Source: Arthrobacter sp. P2b (GTDB lineage: Bacteria; Actinomycetota; Actinomycetes; Actinomycetales; Micrococcaceae). Taken from it: a DNA stretch of 64,000 nucleotides. A program made the translations under genes and the position numbers. The notes beneath the pieces were generated by a model, which saw nothing but the letters and a program-made list of their open reading frames with translations, had not been told where the DNA came from and did no database searches. The stretch is from positions 520,134 through 584,133 of the forward strand of contig NZ_FVZL01000001.1 of NCBI RefSeq assembly GCF_900168295.1. Direction: 5' to 3'. Positions 1-11,651 of the stretch are shown here, piece after piece (the stretch's first letter is position 1; every line of letters starts with the position of its first letter).

Positions 1-1845
<1,845 letters not shown>

Positions 1846-2284
1846 GTAAAACAAAAACAGACACAACACGCGCCACCGGGAAAACGGCAACACGCACTGC
1901 ACAAAATTTGAAACCAGCTGTCAAAACCAGACCCACCACAGGGGCGGCAGGCCCGGCAAATTCAACCAATCCATAAAAACAAATCGGTATCAACAAACTT
2001 GGCACACTATTGAGTTCTCAAACAACAGACACATTCGAATATTTCCGAAACAATTCAACTAAACCGAATTAATATTTCGTATTTCTTCGCTGCGATGTTT
2101 CAATCTTATTTCATTCATTCTCGCTTTTGCAAATCCGGTTGTTTTCCCGGAATTCACTCTGTCGGAATGAATCCGCCCAGCCAAAAGCGAAGCATTTCTT
2201 CAACCCACGCTCTGCGTGACCAAGAATTGCTTCTTATTAGTTGGGGTTTGTCACCACTCAACGGCGGCGACTCAGAAAACAATA
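1846..2284 (-). promoter_or_regulatory. rRNA operon leader and promoter region
   Basis: There is no protein gene between the 16S gene and the tyrS terminator. Read on the minus strand, the region holds TTTGAGAACTCAATAGTGTG (about 2003-2022), an element I recall as typical of actinobacterial rRNA leaders and linked to pre-rRNA processing. A plausible sigma-70-type promoter is TTGCAA (2127-2132), an 18-base spacer and TAAGAT (2103-2108). The region is clearly AT-richer than the genes around it, as expected of an rrn promoter. More than one promoter may be present; the transcription start is not known. Confidence 0.6.
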
Positions 2285-2327
2285 CACGCCCCTCCGCGGC
2301 CGTGCAAATCGGCTGTGGAGGGGCGTG
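2285..2327 (-). terminator. Rho-independent terminator of tyrS
   Basis: An 11-bp perfect stem (cacgcccctcc at 2285-2295, ggaggggcgtg at 2317-2327) lies 34 bases after the tyrS stop. On the minus strand a T-rich run (tattgttttc) follows it. Confidence 0.75.
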
Positions 2328-2360
2328 CATGTGGCAAAGCGGGGGTGGCGTCTGCCCCTG

Positions 2361-3674
2361 TTACGGAACCAGGACTTCCACAGTGGCCAGGTTCTTCTTG
2401 CCCCGGCGGAGCAGCAGGTACTGCCCGTGCAGGAGCTCGTCCTCGGAAATCACGGCTTCAGGATCCAGCACCTTTTCGTTGTTCACGTAGGCGCCCCCTT
2501 CCCCCACAGTGCGCCGGGCAGCAGACTTGCTTTCCGAAAGCCCGGAGGCAACAAGGAGATCGATGATTCCGAGTGCGTCCACCTGGACCGTGGCGGACGG
2601 AAGCTCGGACGTCGCCGCCTGGAGCGTGGACTTGTCCAGTGCAGCCAGGTCACCGTTTCCAAAGAGGGCGGCCGACGCGGCAATGACTTTTTCGGTGGCT
2701 TCCACCCCGTGAACGAGGGACGTTACTTCGAAGGCGAGCTTCCGCTGTCCCTCACGGGCAAAGGGGCGCTCGGCAACAGCCGTGGCAATGTCCTCAATCT
2801 CCGCGCGGGTGAGGAAGGTGAAGACCTTCAGCCGGTCCACCACATCCGCATCGGCAGTGTTGAGCCAGAACTGGTAGAAGGCGTAGGGGCTGCACATCCC
2901 GGCGTCGAGCCAGATGGCGTTGCCCTCACTCTTACCGAACTTCGTGCCATCCGAGTTGGTGATCAACGGCGTCCCCAGGGCGTGGACGCTCTTGCCCTCC
3001 ACCTTGCGGATCAGTTCGGTTCCACTGGTGAGGTTGCCCCACTGGTCCGAGCCGCCAGTCTGCAACACGCAGCCGTAGTCGCGGTAGAGCTGCAGGTAAT
3101 CCATGCCCTGCAGGATCTGGTAGCTGAACTCCGTGTAGCTGATGCCTTCATCGGAGTTCAGGCGCGAAGCGACGGCATCCTTGCGGAGCATGGTGCCCAC
3201 CCGAAAGTGCTTGCCCACCTCCCGCAGGAAGTCGATGGCGCTCAGCGGCGCGGTCCAGTCCAGGTTGTTCACCATCCGGGCAGCGTTGTCCCCGTCAAAG
3301 CTGAGGAACCGCTGCACCTGGCCCTGAAGGTACCCAACCCACTCCGCCACCGTTTCCTTGGTGTTGAGCGTACGTTCCGCCGTAGGGCGGGGGTCGCCGA
3401 TCATGCCCGTGGAGCCGCCGACAAGTCCCAGCGGTTTGTGGCCCGCCAGCTGCAGCCGCCGCATCACGAGCAGCTGGACCAGGTTGCCCAGGTGGAGGCT
3501 CGGCGCGGTGGGATCGAACCCGCAATAGTAGGTGACCGGCCCACCGGCGAGGAGCTTTTCCAGCTCTGCTTCGTCCGTGGAGACGTGGACCAGGCCACGC
3601 CATTTCAGCTCCTGCCAGATGTTGGCAAAAGTGGGGTCGTTCTGCTGCGATTCGACGCTGTTGATTTCTGACAC
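2361..3674 (-). CDS. tyrS: Tyrosyl-tRNA synthetase
   Basis: Charges tRNA-Tyr with tyrosine in the cytoplasm. The 437-residue protein is the normal size for bacterial TyrRS. The class I signature appears as HLGN at 61-64, and the KMSKS loop as KFGKS at 245-249. The tyrosine-binding stretch QTGGSDQWGN lies near 205-214, and the C-terminal part (about 370-430) fits the S4-like RNA-binding domain. It is the last gene before the rRNA operon on this strand and has its own terminator. The preceding gene (helD-like) ends 24 bases upstream, so the two could share a transcript. Confidence 0.97.
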   Translation of the reverse strand: MSEINSVESQQNDPTFANIWQELKWRGLVHVSTDEAELEKLLAGGPVTYYCGFDPTAPSLHLGNLVQLLVMRRLQLAGHKPLGLVGGSTGMIGDPRPTAERTLNTKETVAEWVGYLQGQVQRFLSFDGDNAARMVNNLDWTAPLSAIDFLREVGKHFRVGTMLRKDAVASRLNSDEGISYTEFSYQILQGMDYLQLYRDYGCVLQTGGSDQWGNLTSGTELIRKVEGKSVHALGTPLITNSDGTKFGKSEGNAIWLDAGMCSPYAFYQFWLNTADADVVDRLKVFTFLTRAEIEDIATAVAERPFAREGQRKLAFEVTSLVHGVEATEKVIAASAALFGNGDLAALDKSTLQAATSELPSATVQVDALGIIDLLVASGLSESKSAARRTVGEGGAYVNNEKVLDPEAVISEDELLHGQYLLLRRGKKNLATVEVLVP

Positions 3675-3698
3675 GCTTTCTAAGTTAGCAGTACCGGC

Positions 3699-5927
3699 TC
3701 AGCGGACGATGCCGGCGGGTACCGGTTCTCCGGCTATCAGCCGCAGCCGCTGGGTGGCACGGGTCATGGCCACGTAGAGGTCGCCCACCTTGCCGTGCTC
3801 GTGGTTGAGCATCCGGGCAGGCTCCAGGACCACCACGCCGTCGAACTCCAGGCCTTTCGCGTCCCGGGGGCTGATGACCACGATGTCCTGTTCGTAGCTG
3901 CCCGCGCCCGTGCCGATGCGCCGACCGTAGGCGGCGCGCAGGGCTGCGGTGGCTTCCGGTAAAAGGTCACCTTCGGCAATGACAGCCAGCAGGCCGCCGT
4001 CGAGCGCTTCAAGTTCTTCCGGCAGAACTTCCACGAGCCGGTTGACCAGGGTGCCCGGCTCCACTTCATCGATGATGGGCGACCAGCGTCCTTCACGGAC
4101 GGCCTTCGGTGCAGACACCACGAGGCCGGCGGCGTTGGCCATCCGCACCGCGGCCTCGGCAATCTGGGACGGGGTCCGGTAGTTGACCGTCAGCTCCTCC
4201 AGCTGCCACCGGTCGCCGAACATCGGGGCAAGGGCACCCTGCCAGGAATTGGCACCGGCCACAGAGCTGGTCTGGGCAATGTCCCCCACGATGGTGAAGG
4301 ACTTCAGGGGGCAGCGCCGGACCAGGAGCCGCCACTGCATGGGCGAAAGCTCCTGGGCCTCATCCACCACGATGTGCCCGAAAGCCCAGGTGCGGTCGCT
4401 GGTGGCACGTTCCGCAGCCGTCAGCCTGGCCTCGCGTTCCTGGTTCTGGTCCACGAGGTCTTCGGCCGTCATCAGGGCGTCAACCCCGGCAGTTTCCATG
4501 TTGACGAGTGTCTGCTTGGCGTTGGCAAGGTCGCGGGCACGGTCGTGCTCCTGCTGTGCCAGCCCCCGTCCCGCCGCCGGATCCAGCTCGCCGAGCAGTT
4601 CGGCGGCCTCGTCCAGCAGCGGGACGTCGGATTCGGTCCACGGCGCATCCAAGGGACGCAGCAACAGCGCGCGTTCCGCCGAAGAAAGCTTGGGAGTGCA
4701 GAAGTCCAGGATTGCCGGCTTGCTGAACAGTTCGGAGATCAGCTTCTCCGGCGTCATGGGCATCCAGCACAGGTTCAGGGCGATCCGCACGTCGCGCGCC
4801 GTCCGGACGTCCTCGGCCAGGTAGGAGCGGTCGGCGTTGTTGCCGATGTTGCCTGCCTCGACGATGTCGGTCAGCTGTTCCGTCAGCTCCCGGAGCAGGA
4901 TCTTGACGAAGGTCACCCGTGCCTCGTTGTGCGGCTTCCCGGTGGACCGGGCACGTTCGCGGGCGCGGCGGACCTGCCGGGGCGTCAGCACCAGCTTCCG
5001 TCCGTCCACCTGCAGGATCATGTTTTCACCGGGAATCCGCTGCCGGTTGGACACGGCATTGGCCACGATGTCCGCCATGTCCAGGCGGCCCTTGATGGCT
5101 GCGACGGCGGCGTCCGGTTCCGGGACGGCCTGGATGCCGGGCATCAGGCGGCCAAGGCTGGCCATGACCACGCCGGTCTCACCCAGCGATGGCAGCACGC
5201 GTTCGATGTACTTCATGAACGACGACGACGGGCCCACCAGCAGCACGCCTGCACTTTTGAGCCGGTCGCGGTGGGTGTAGAGCAGGTAGGCGGCGCGGTG
5301 CAGCGCCACGGCGGTCTTGCCCGTGCCGGGCCCGCCCTGGACCACCAGGGCACCGGAGATGGAGGAACGGATGATGCGGTCCTGCTCCGACTGGATGGTG
5401 CTGACGATGTCGGACATCCGGCCGGTCCGCTTGGAGTTAAGCGCCGCGAGCAGGGCGCCCTCGCCCTGCAGCGATTCGTTGTCCGCCAGCATCCCGGCGT
5501 CCAGGACGTCGTCCTCGATGGCCTTGACCTCGCGGCCCTGCAGGATCAGGTGCCGGCGGCGGCGCACACCCTGCCGGTCAAACGCTGTGGCCTGGTAGAA
5601 GTGTCCGGCTTCGGGCGCGCGCCAGTCCACCATGAGCCGCTGGAGGTCCTCGGTGGTGAGGCCGATGCGGCCGATGTACTGCGCTTCGCCCGAGTCCAGG
5701 TCCAGGCGTCCGAAGACCAGCCGGTCATCCACCGCATCAAGCTGCGCCAGGCGGTCCTCATACAGGGCGGCGAAAGCGTCACGTTCGGAAACGTTCTGCA
5801 TGGTGCCTACAGCCCCGGCCCGGCGGACCTGCGCCAACTGCCGGCGTTTTTCCTCGCGGAGCTCTTCCAGCCGGGCATACAGGCCGGCTACATACTCCCG
5901 TTCGTGGGCCAATTCGGCGTCAAGCAT
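3699..5927 (-). CDS. HelD/HelR-type superfamily 1 helicase-like ATPase
   Basis: A 742-residue UvrD/Rep-type ATPase of the HelD family. Family members bind RNA polymerase, pull it off nucleic acid and recycle it; some actinobacterial homologues (HelR) protect against rifampicin. The N-terminus (about 1-70) is charged and predicted coiled coil, as in the HelD arm that reaches into the polymerase secondary channel. Walker A is GGPGTGKT at 198-205. A Walker B-type VVDEAQ lies further on, and the C-terminal motif YVAMTRATQRL is the UvrD-type motif VI. It is not PcrA or UvrD, which lack this N-terminus and keep a longer 2B region. The sequence alone cannot show whether it gives drug tolerance. Confidence 0.88.
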   Translation of the reverse strand: MLDAELAHEREYVAGLYARLEELREEKRRQLAQVRRAGAVGTMQNVSERDAFAALYEDRLAQLDAVDDRLVFGRLDLDSGEAQYIGRIGLTTEDLQRLMVDWRAPEAGHFYQATAFDRQGVRRRRHLILQGREVKAIEDDVLDAGMLADNESLQGEGALLAALNSKRTGRMSDIVSTIQSEQDRIIRSSISGALVVQGGPGTGKTAVALHRAAYLLYTHRDRLKSAGVLLVGPSSSFMKYIERVLPSLGETGVVMASLGRLMPGIQAVPEPDAAVAAIKGRLDMADIVANAVSNRQRIPGENMILQVDGRKLVLTPRQVRRARERARSTGKPHNEARVTFVKILLRELTEQLTDIVEAGNIGNNADRSYLAEDVRTARDVRIALNLCWMPMTPEKLISELFSKPAILDFCTPKLSSAERALLLRPLDAPWTESDVPLLDEAAELLGELDPAAGRGLAQQEHDRARDLANAKQTLVNMETAGVDALMTAEDLVDQNQEREARLTAAERATSDRTWAFGHIVVDEAQELSPMQWRLLVRRCPLKSFTIVGDIAQTSSVAGANSWQGALAPMFGDRWQLEELTVNYRTPSQIAEAAVRMANAAGLVVSAPKAVREGRWSPIIDEVEPGTLVNRLVEVLPEELEALDGGLLAVIAEGDLLPEATAALRAAYGRRIGTGAGSYEQDIVVISPRDAKGLEFDGVVVLEPARMLNHEHGKVGDLYVAMTRATQRLRLIAGEPVPAGIVR

Positions 5928-5979
5928 TTAACGTTCCCCTATCGCAAAAGACAGACCGTCCATTCTACAACCATTTCCG

Positions 5980-6672
5980 TTAACGCTGGTGAAACTTGGC
6001 TGCGGCGGCCGCCCCGGCCACGTTTTTCGGTTTCCTGGGCTGGGCGGCCTTGTATTTGGACACCGTGGGGTCCCCGGTGATCCAGAAGCGCCACGAGTAC
6101 GCATCCGATCCGCCCGCTCCGGCGACACCCACCCGCGGACCGGAACTGACGTGCACGGCCGGCCCGGACGGAAGCACCAGCCCGAACGGTGGCGCCAGGG
6201 CATCGCGCCCGCTGTCCGCCGTCGTTAAGCCCAATGCTTTGGCGAGCCGTGCGGGACCGCTGGCGAGGTCGGCCGCGCTCTTGGACGTGGGCCGCCGCCG
6301 TTGCGCCAGCTCTGCCCCGTCCACGATCTCGCCGGCACGCAGCAGCAGGGCGGAGGCTACCCCGTCCGGCCCGCACACGATGTTGGTGCAGTGGTGCATC
6401 CCGTAGGTGAAGTAGACGTACAGGTGCCCGGCGGGGCCGAACATCGGCGCGTTGCGGGGCGTAGGGCCGCGGTAGGTGTGCGATCCAGGATCAGGGTGCA
6501 GGGAATCCTCCGGCCCCAGATAGGCTTCCACCTCGGTCAGCCGGACGGAGACGGGTCCTTCGCGCGAATCGTGCGTGAGCACAGCACCCAGCAGCTTCGG
6601 GGCCAGCTCGCGGGCGTCGCCGGCGAGGATTTCCCGCAGCGGCGGACCGGCCGGTAAGGGATTTTCGCTCAT
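5980..6672 (-). CDS. mpg: DNA-3-methyladenine glycosylase (AAG/MPG family)
   Basis: Base-excision repair glycosylase that removes alkylated purines such as 3-methyladenine. The 230 residues match the AAG fold: LTEVEAYLGPEDSLHP (about 46-61) carries the catalytic Glu, followed by SHTYRGPTPRNAPMFGP and YVYFTYGMHHCTNIV. The start is ATG at 6672. It stands head to head with the Ada/AlkA gene at 6785, so three alkylation-repair genes sit together. I see no clear regulatory palindrome in the 112-base gap. Confidence 0.93.
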   Translation of the reverse strand: MSENPLPAGPPLREILAGDARELAPKLLGAVLTHDSREGPVSVRLTEVEAYLGPEDSLHPDPGSHTYRGPTPRNAPMFGPAGHLYVYFTYGMHHCTNIVCGPDGVASALLLRAGEIVDGAELAQRRRPTSKSAADLASGPARLAKALGLTTADSGRDALAPPFGLVLPSGPAVHVSSGPRVGVAGAGGSDAYSWRFWITGDPTVSKYKAAQPRKPKNVAGAAAAAKFHQR

Positions 6673-6784
6673 GGCCAGACCTTACCCAATTCCCCGCGGT
6701 CCAGCCGCAATGCACTGCCGGGCGGGCCACGGCCATGTCCGATTTCCGCTAGGAGGGGCGTCCGGCGGCTGGCAGGATGGAGTA

Positions 6785-8269
6785 ATGGACTTCTGGCAGC
6801 GCTACCGGGCAATCGATGCCCGGGACACCCGTTTCGACGGGCAGTTCTACACTGCCGTGCGGACCACAGGGATCTATTGCCGTCCCTCGTGCCCGGCCCG
6901 GACGCCCAAGGCCGCGAACGTCACCTTTTACGAGACGTCCGCTGCGGCGCACGACGCCGGCTACCGGGCCTGCAAGCGGTGCCTTCCGGAGGCGGTTCCC
7001 GGGACCCCTGCCTGGAACCTTCGCCAGGACGTCGCCGGCCGCGCCATGCGCCTGATCAACGACGGCGTGATCAACCGGGACGGCGTGGAGGGCCTCGCTG
7101 CCCGGCTGGGCTATTCTTCCCGCCAGCTCAACCGGATCCTCGTGCAGGAACTGGGTGCCGGGCCGCTGTCCCTTGCCCGGGCCGGACGGGCCCAGACAGC
7201 CCGCACCCTGCTGGTTTCCACATCCATGAAGCTCGCCGACATCGCGTTCGCTGCCGGCTTCAGCAGCGTCCGGCAGTTCAACGAAACCATGCTGGACGTT
7301 TTCGACATGACCCCCACGGCCTTGCGCCTGACCGGACGGACCACAAGATCCGCGGCGGGGTCCACCGCGCTGACCCTCAGCCTCCCCTACCGCAAGCCGT
7401 TCGATCCCGGCATTTTCACGTTCCTGGCGGTGCGTGCCATCCCGGGAATAGAGGCAGGGACGGCTGCGTCCTACGCCCGGGCCCTGCGGCTGCCGCACGG
7501 CGATGCCCGCTTCCGGGTGGAGTACGACGCCGGCGCCCGGGAGCGGCCCCTGACCCTCACCATCGGCGCGGTGGACCTTCGCGACCTGCCGGCGCTGCTG
7601 AGCCGCGTCCGCAGGTTGTTCGACCTTGACGCCGACCCCGAAGCCATCGACGGCGCCCTCGCAGAGGACAGCCGGCTCGCCAACGCAGTGGCGGAAGCGC
7701 CTGGCATCCGGATGCCCGGCGCGCTGGATCCGCAGGAACTGCTGGTGCGGGCGATGGTGGGGCAACAGATCACCGTGGCTGCCGCGCGGACCGCCTTGAC
7801 CCGGCTGTCCGCAGCGGGCCGCCCGAGCACCGTCCCCGGCGACGGACTGGACCGGCTGTTCCCCACGCCGTCGGAAATTGCGGAGGCGGGACATTTGCTG
7901 CGCGGCCCCCGGCGGAGGACAGAATCACTCCTCAACGCCGCCGCCGCCATGGCAGAAGGCAGGATCGACCCGGGCTACGGAAACGACCTTCCCGGCCTCG
8001 CCGCCATGCTGCTTCCGCTGCCCGGTGTGGGACCGTGGACAGTGGGCTACGTGGCAATGCGGGTGCTTGGCGCCCCCGACGTCTTCCTTGCCAACGACGC
8101 CGCCGTCCGGAACGGGATCCGGGCCCTGTCCGCCGGCAACACCGAACTGAACCCGGACTTCCAGGAAGTCAGCCCCTGGCGCTCCTACGCCACCATGCAC
8201 CTGTGGCGGGCCGCCGCCGCACCCAAAGGCCTTGCCCTGAATGACGTTTCCCTGGAAGTGATGCCATGA
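6785..8269 (+). CDS. Ada-type regulator/AlkA DNA glycosylase fusion
   Basis: A 494-residue fusion linking sensing and repair of DNA alkylation. Residues 1-70 form the Ada zinc domain, with Cys32, Cys36, Cys63 and Cys66. In E. coli Ada the first of these takes the methyl group from phosphotriesters. Residues 74-170 are an AraC-type HTH. Residues from about 190 are AlkA: the helix-hairpin-helix is LPLPGVGPWTVGYVAMR (near 407-423) and the catalytic Asp is Asp438 in FLANDAAV. The methyl-guanine domain is a separate downstream gene. ATG at 6785 is chosen because homology starts there (MDFWQRY); in-frame codons further upstream overlap mpg. The stop overlaps the ogt start (ATGA). Confidence 0.92.
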   Translation: MDFWQRYRAIDARDTRFDGQFYTAVRTTGIYCRPSCPARTPKAANVTFYETSAAAHDAGYRACKRCLPEAVPGTPAWNLRQDVAGRAMRLINDGVINRDGVEGLAARLGYSSRQLNRILVQELGAGPLSLARAGRAQTARTLLVSTSMKLADIAFAAGFSSVRQFNETMLDVFDMTPTALRLTGRTTRSAAGSTALTLSLPYRKPFDPGIFTFLAVRAIPGIEAGTAASYARALRLPHGDARFRVEYDAGARERPLTLTIGAVDLRDLPALLSRVRRLFDLDADPEAIDGALAEDSRLANAVAEAPGIRMPGALDPQELLVRAMVGQQITVAAARTALTRLSAAGRPSTVPGDGLDRLFPTPSEIAEAGHLLRGPRRRTESLLNAAAAMAEGRIDPGYGNDLPGLAAMLLPLPGVGPWTVGYVAMRVLGAPDVFLANDAAVRNGIRALSAGNTELNPDFQEVSPWRSYATMHLWRAAAAPKGLALNDVSLEVMP

Positions 8270-8760
8270 AAGCCCAGCTGCTCACGATGTCCACGCCGGA
8301 CGGCCCCTTCACCATCCTGGCCCGGGACGGTGTGGTCCTGGCCTCCGGCTGGACAGCGGAGGTCACCAAACTGACCGGTCAGATCCACCCGGCCCTGCTC
8401 CCCTCGTCCGTTGAGGCGGTTTCGGGGCTGGGTGCGGTTTCGCTTGCGGTGGAGGCCTTCTACGACGGCGATCCGGGCCCCGCCATGGACGTGCCGGTCC
8501 GGCAGCAATCGGGGCCGTTCCGGGCCCACGCCTGGGATGTCCTCCGGCTGGTCAAACCCGGTTTTCCGGTGACGTATACGGAGTACGCCGCCTTGGCGGG
8601 CAACCCCAAAGCGATCCGGGCCGCAGCCAGCGCTTGCGCCTTCAACGCCGCTGCACTGTTTGTTCCCTGCCACCGCGTTATCCGGACTGACGGCTCGCTG
8701 GGCGGGTTCCGCTGGGGCCTGCGCGTGAAGGAAAGCCTCCTGGCCCGCGAAAAAATCTGA
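8266..8760 (+). CDS. ogt: O6-methylguanine-DNA methyltransferase
   Basis: Suicide repair protein that moves the O6-alkyl group of guanine onto its own cysteine. It has 164 residues. The active site is VPCHRVI with the acceptor Cys, followed by the family pattern GGFRWGLRVKESLLARE. The helix-turn-helix (TYTEYAALAGNPKAIRAAA) precedes it. Translation is probably coupled to the Ada/AlkA gene through the 4-base overlap, so the two-gene unit keeps all the activities of E. coli Ada plus AlkA. Confidence 0.95.
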   Translation: MKAQLLTMSTPDGPFTILARDGVVLASGWTAEVTKLTGQIHPALLPSSVEAVSGLGAVSLAVEAFYDGDPGPAMDVPVRQQSGPFRAHAWDVLRLVKPGFPVTYTEYAALAGNPKAIRAAASACAFNAAALFVPCHRVIRTDGSLGGFRWGLRVKESLLAREKI

Positions 8761-8770
8761 ACAGCCCTCA

Positions 8771-8829
8771 TTGCCCTATCACTTGTGGTTCCCAAACCAG
8801 GGTTTTAGGGACCAAGAGTGATAGGGCAA
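8771..8829. terminator. Long inverted repeat between convergent genes
   Basis: A 13-bp perfect outer stem (ttgccctatcact at 8771-8783, agtgatagggcaa at 8817-8829) continues inward as an imperfect stem (tggttccc against gggacca). It lies between the converging ogt and 8846-9607 genes and could end transcription both ways. It is longer than an ordinary terminator and may be a copy of a dispersed repeat. Confidence 0.65.
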
Positions 8830-8845
8830 CGGAAGGCCTGCCCTG

Positions 8846-9607
8846 CTATTTGGGGGCCGGCGTGCCCGCCGGCCAGGGCAGCAGTTCGGGCAGGTCGGTG
8901 CCGTCGGCGGCGGCAGACGCCCGCAGGCTGCCCAGTGATGGCTCCCGGCCGGCCAGCCATGCGGCAATGTCCGTCAGCATGCCGCTGACCACGATGGAAC
9001 GGTTGCCGCTGCCGATGCTCACGGGCGGCAGGCCCAACGGCTGCAGCACCAGCTTGTCCTCCGGCGGTACCCGGGCAGCGAGGAATTCGAACAGGTGGTC
9101 ACAGAACTGCCGGCTCCACGTTTCCGGTCCCCTGCCCGTGTTCAAATCCGAGGCATGGATGACGAGTTCGCGCCAGAGCGCCAGGCCGCCGTCGAGCACC
9201 ACGCCCCCGCGGTAGGCGATGGGCGCCCACCACCCGATGCGGTGGGCCGAGGAATCCTTGACGTCCGGCAGCGCATCGAAGGCCTTGAGGACCCGTTGCA
9301 GAGCCGCGCCGAGGTCTGCACGGTGGGTGGCGGCGTCATGTCCGGCAGCCATCTCGATGGCCCTGTTCCGGCCCTCCATGCCGCCGTCGTACAACTCAAT
9401 GGTCTCCTCGCGCGCTGCATACTCGAGTTGCCGGGCCATGGCGTTCGAGATCCCGGTGAGGTGGGCCAGGACATGCCCCCGTGTCCACTTCGGAAGGGCG
9501 GAGGGAGCCCGCACGTCCTCGTCGCTGAACTTTGCAGCATCAGCGGCAACGGTGTCGGCGGCCTTGTGGAGCCAAGCGAGCAGGTCATCGGGTGCGGGAG
9601 CTGTCAT
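8846..9607 (-). CDS. Maleylpyruvate isomerase-family (DinB-fold) protein
   Basis: A 253-residue protein of the mycothiol-dependent maleylpyruvate isomerase N-terminal family, a four-helix DinB-like fold that binds a metal through histidines. The visible metal motif is WTRGHVLAHLTGISNAM (about 42-58). An HXXXD-like stretch (WRELVIHASDLNTG) supplies further ligands. Mycothiol is the low-molecular thiol of actinobacteria, so a mycothiol S-transferase role is plausible, but no substrate is evident. The start at 9607 (MTAPAPDD) lies just past the stop of the upstream pdxH-like gene; ATG at 9616 would overlap it by 1 base. Confidence 0.8.
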   Translation of the reverse strand: MTAPAPDDLLAWLHKAADTVAADAAKFSDEDVRAPSALPKWTRGHVLAHLTGISNAMARQLEYAAREETIELYDGGMEGRNRAIEMAAGHDAATHRADLGAALQRVLKAFDALPDVKDSSAHRIGWWAPIAYRGGVVLDGGLALWRELVIHASDLNTGRGPETWSRQFCDHLFEFLAARVPPEDKLVLQPLGLPPVSIGSGNRSIVVSGMLTDIAAWLAGREPSLGSLRASAAADGTDLPELLPWPAGTPAPK

Positions 9608-9617
9608 GGCGCCCATC

Positions 9618-10151
9618 CTAGCCCGGACGGTTGCCGTCGGGACCGAGACGGTGCCGCACGTGCTCGCCGTCGTTGCTGGCCTGCCAGAACTCGTACTCCG
9701 TGGGCTGGAGGGCATAGAGCTGCCAGTTGGGGTTGTCGCTGCCGTCGGCGCGGGGCCGCTCGTGCCAGTCAACGGCGGACGCCTCCGCCGACAGTTCCAC
9801 GACGGGACCCGCCACCCGGACCTGCCGGCCCTGGGAGGGCCAGTAGAAGTTCATGGCAGCCCGCGGTGCCTCGGCAAGCTCCCGGCCCTTCCGGGAGGTG
9901 CGGGACGTGGCGAAGTGCCAGCCGTCGTCGTCGATGTTTTTCAGGATCAGCATCCGGGACGACGGTTGTTGCCCGCCCACTGTGGCGAGGCTGAACGCGT
10001 GCGGCTGCTGCTCCCCTGCGGCCAGTGCCTCGTCCAGCCACTGCTTGAACAGCTCCACGGGATCTGCCGGCGCGTTCTCCGGGTCAAAGCCCGGCAGCAA
10101 CGCCGGAAAGTCGGGAAGCGTGCGAAGGAACTTTCGGAACGTTTCGCTCAT
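9618..10151 (-). CDS. Pyridoxamine 5'-phosphate oxidase-family protein
   Basis: A 177-residue FMN-binding split-barrel protein. The FMN-binding pattern RMLILKNIDDDGWHFATSRTSRKGRELAE (about 66-95) and the C-terminal WQLYALQPTEYEFWQ (about 145-159) match the PNPOx/PhzG group. The C-terminal end lacks the usual RxH..R of classical PdxH, so pyridoxal phosphate synthesis is possible but not certain; a PhzG-like or flavin-reductase role is an alternative. It ends 10 bases before the start of the DinB-fold gene and is probably cotranscribed with it. Confidence 0.78.
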   Translation of the reverse strand: MSETFRKFLRTLPDFPALLPGFDPENAPADPVELFKQWLDEALAAGEQQPHAFSLATVGGQQPSSRMLILKNIDDDGWHFATSRTSRKGRELAEAPRAAMNFYWPSQGRQVRVAGPVVELSAEASAVDWHERPRADGSDNPNWQLYALQPTEYEFWQASNDGEHVRHRLGPDGNRPG

Positions 10152-10167
10152 GCGTCCAGCTTAAACG

Positions 10168-10230
10168 CCGCGAGACGGCACTTCACGGCAGTGTTTATGA
10201 AAAACATTGCCGCGAAGTGCCATCTCGCGG
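10168..10230. repeat. Near-perfect 29-bp inverted repeat after argH
   Basis: Arms at 10168-10196 and 10202-10230 pair over 29 positions with only three mismatches, all of them G-U pairs in one RNA strand or the other. The loop is 5 bases. It begins 5 bases past the argH stop, so it can act as the terminator of the arginine operon. No strong T-run follows on either strand. Its length and symmetry suggest a repeated intergenic element. Confidence 0.7.
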
Positions 10231-10235
10231 GGTGG

Positions 10236-11651
<1,416 letters not shown>

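Noticed and set aside
2030..2056. LexA-like attcgaatatttccgaa in the 16S leader.
   Set aside because: It lacks the GAAC-N4-GTTC core; an AT-rich leader gives such matches by chance.
3508..3523. tRNA T-loop-like gggatcgaacccgc.
   Set aside because: It lies inside tyrS, encoding the conserved GFDPT region. No matching acceptor, D or anticodon stems flank it.
4374..6080. A 568-codon open frame antisense to the HelD-type gene.
   Set aside because: Mirror of the coding bias in the real gene; composition unlike a folded protein.
6673..6784. Ada-box-like operator between mpg and the Ada/AlkA gene.
   Set aside because: AATT and GCAA elements occur but not at the spacing known from E. coli; too weak to annotate.
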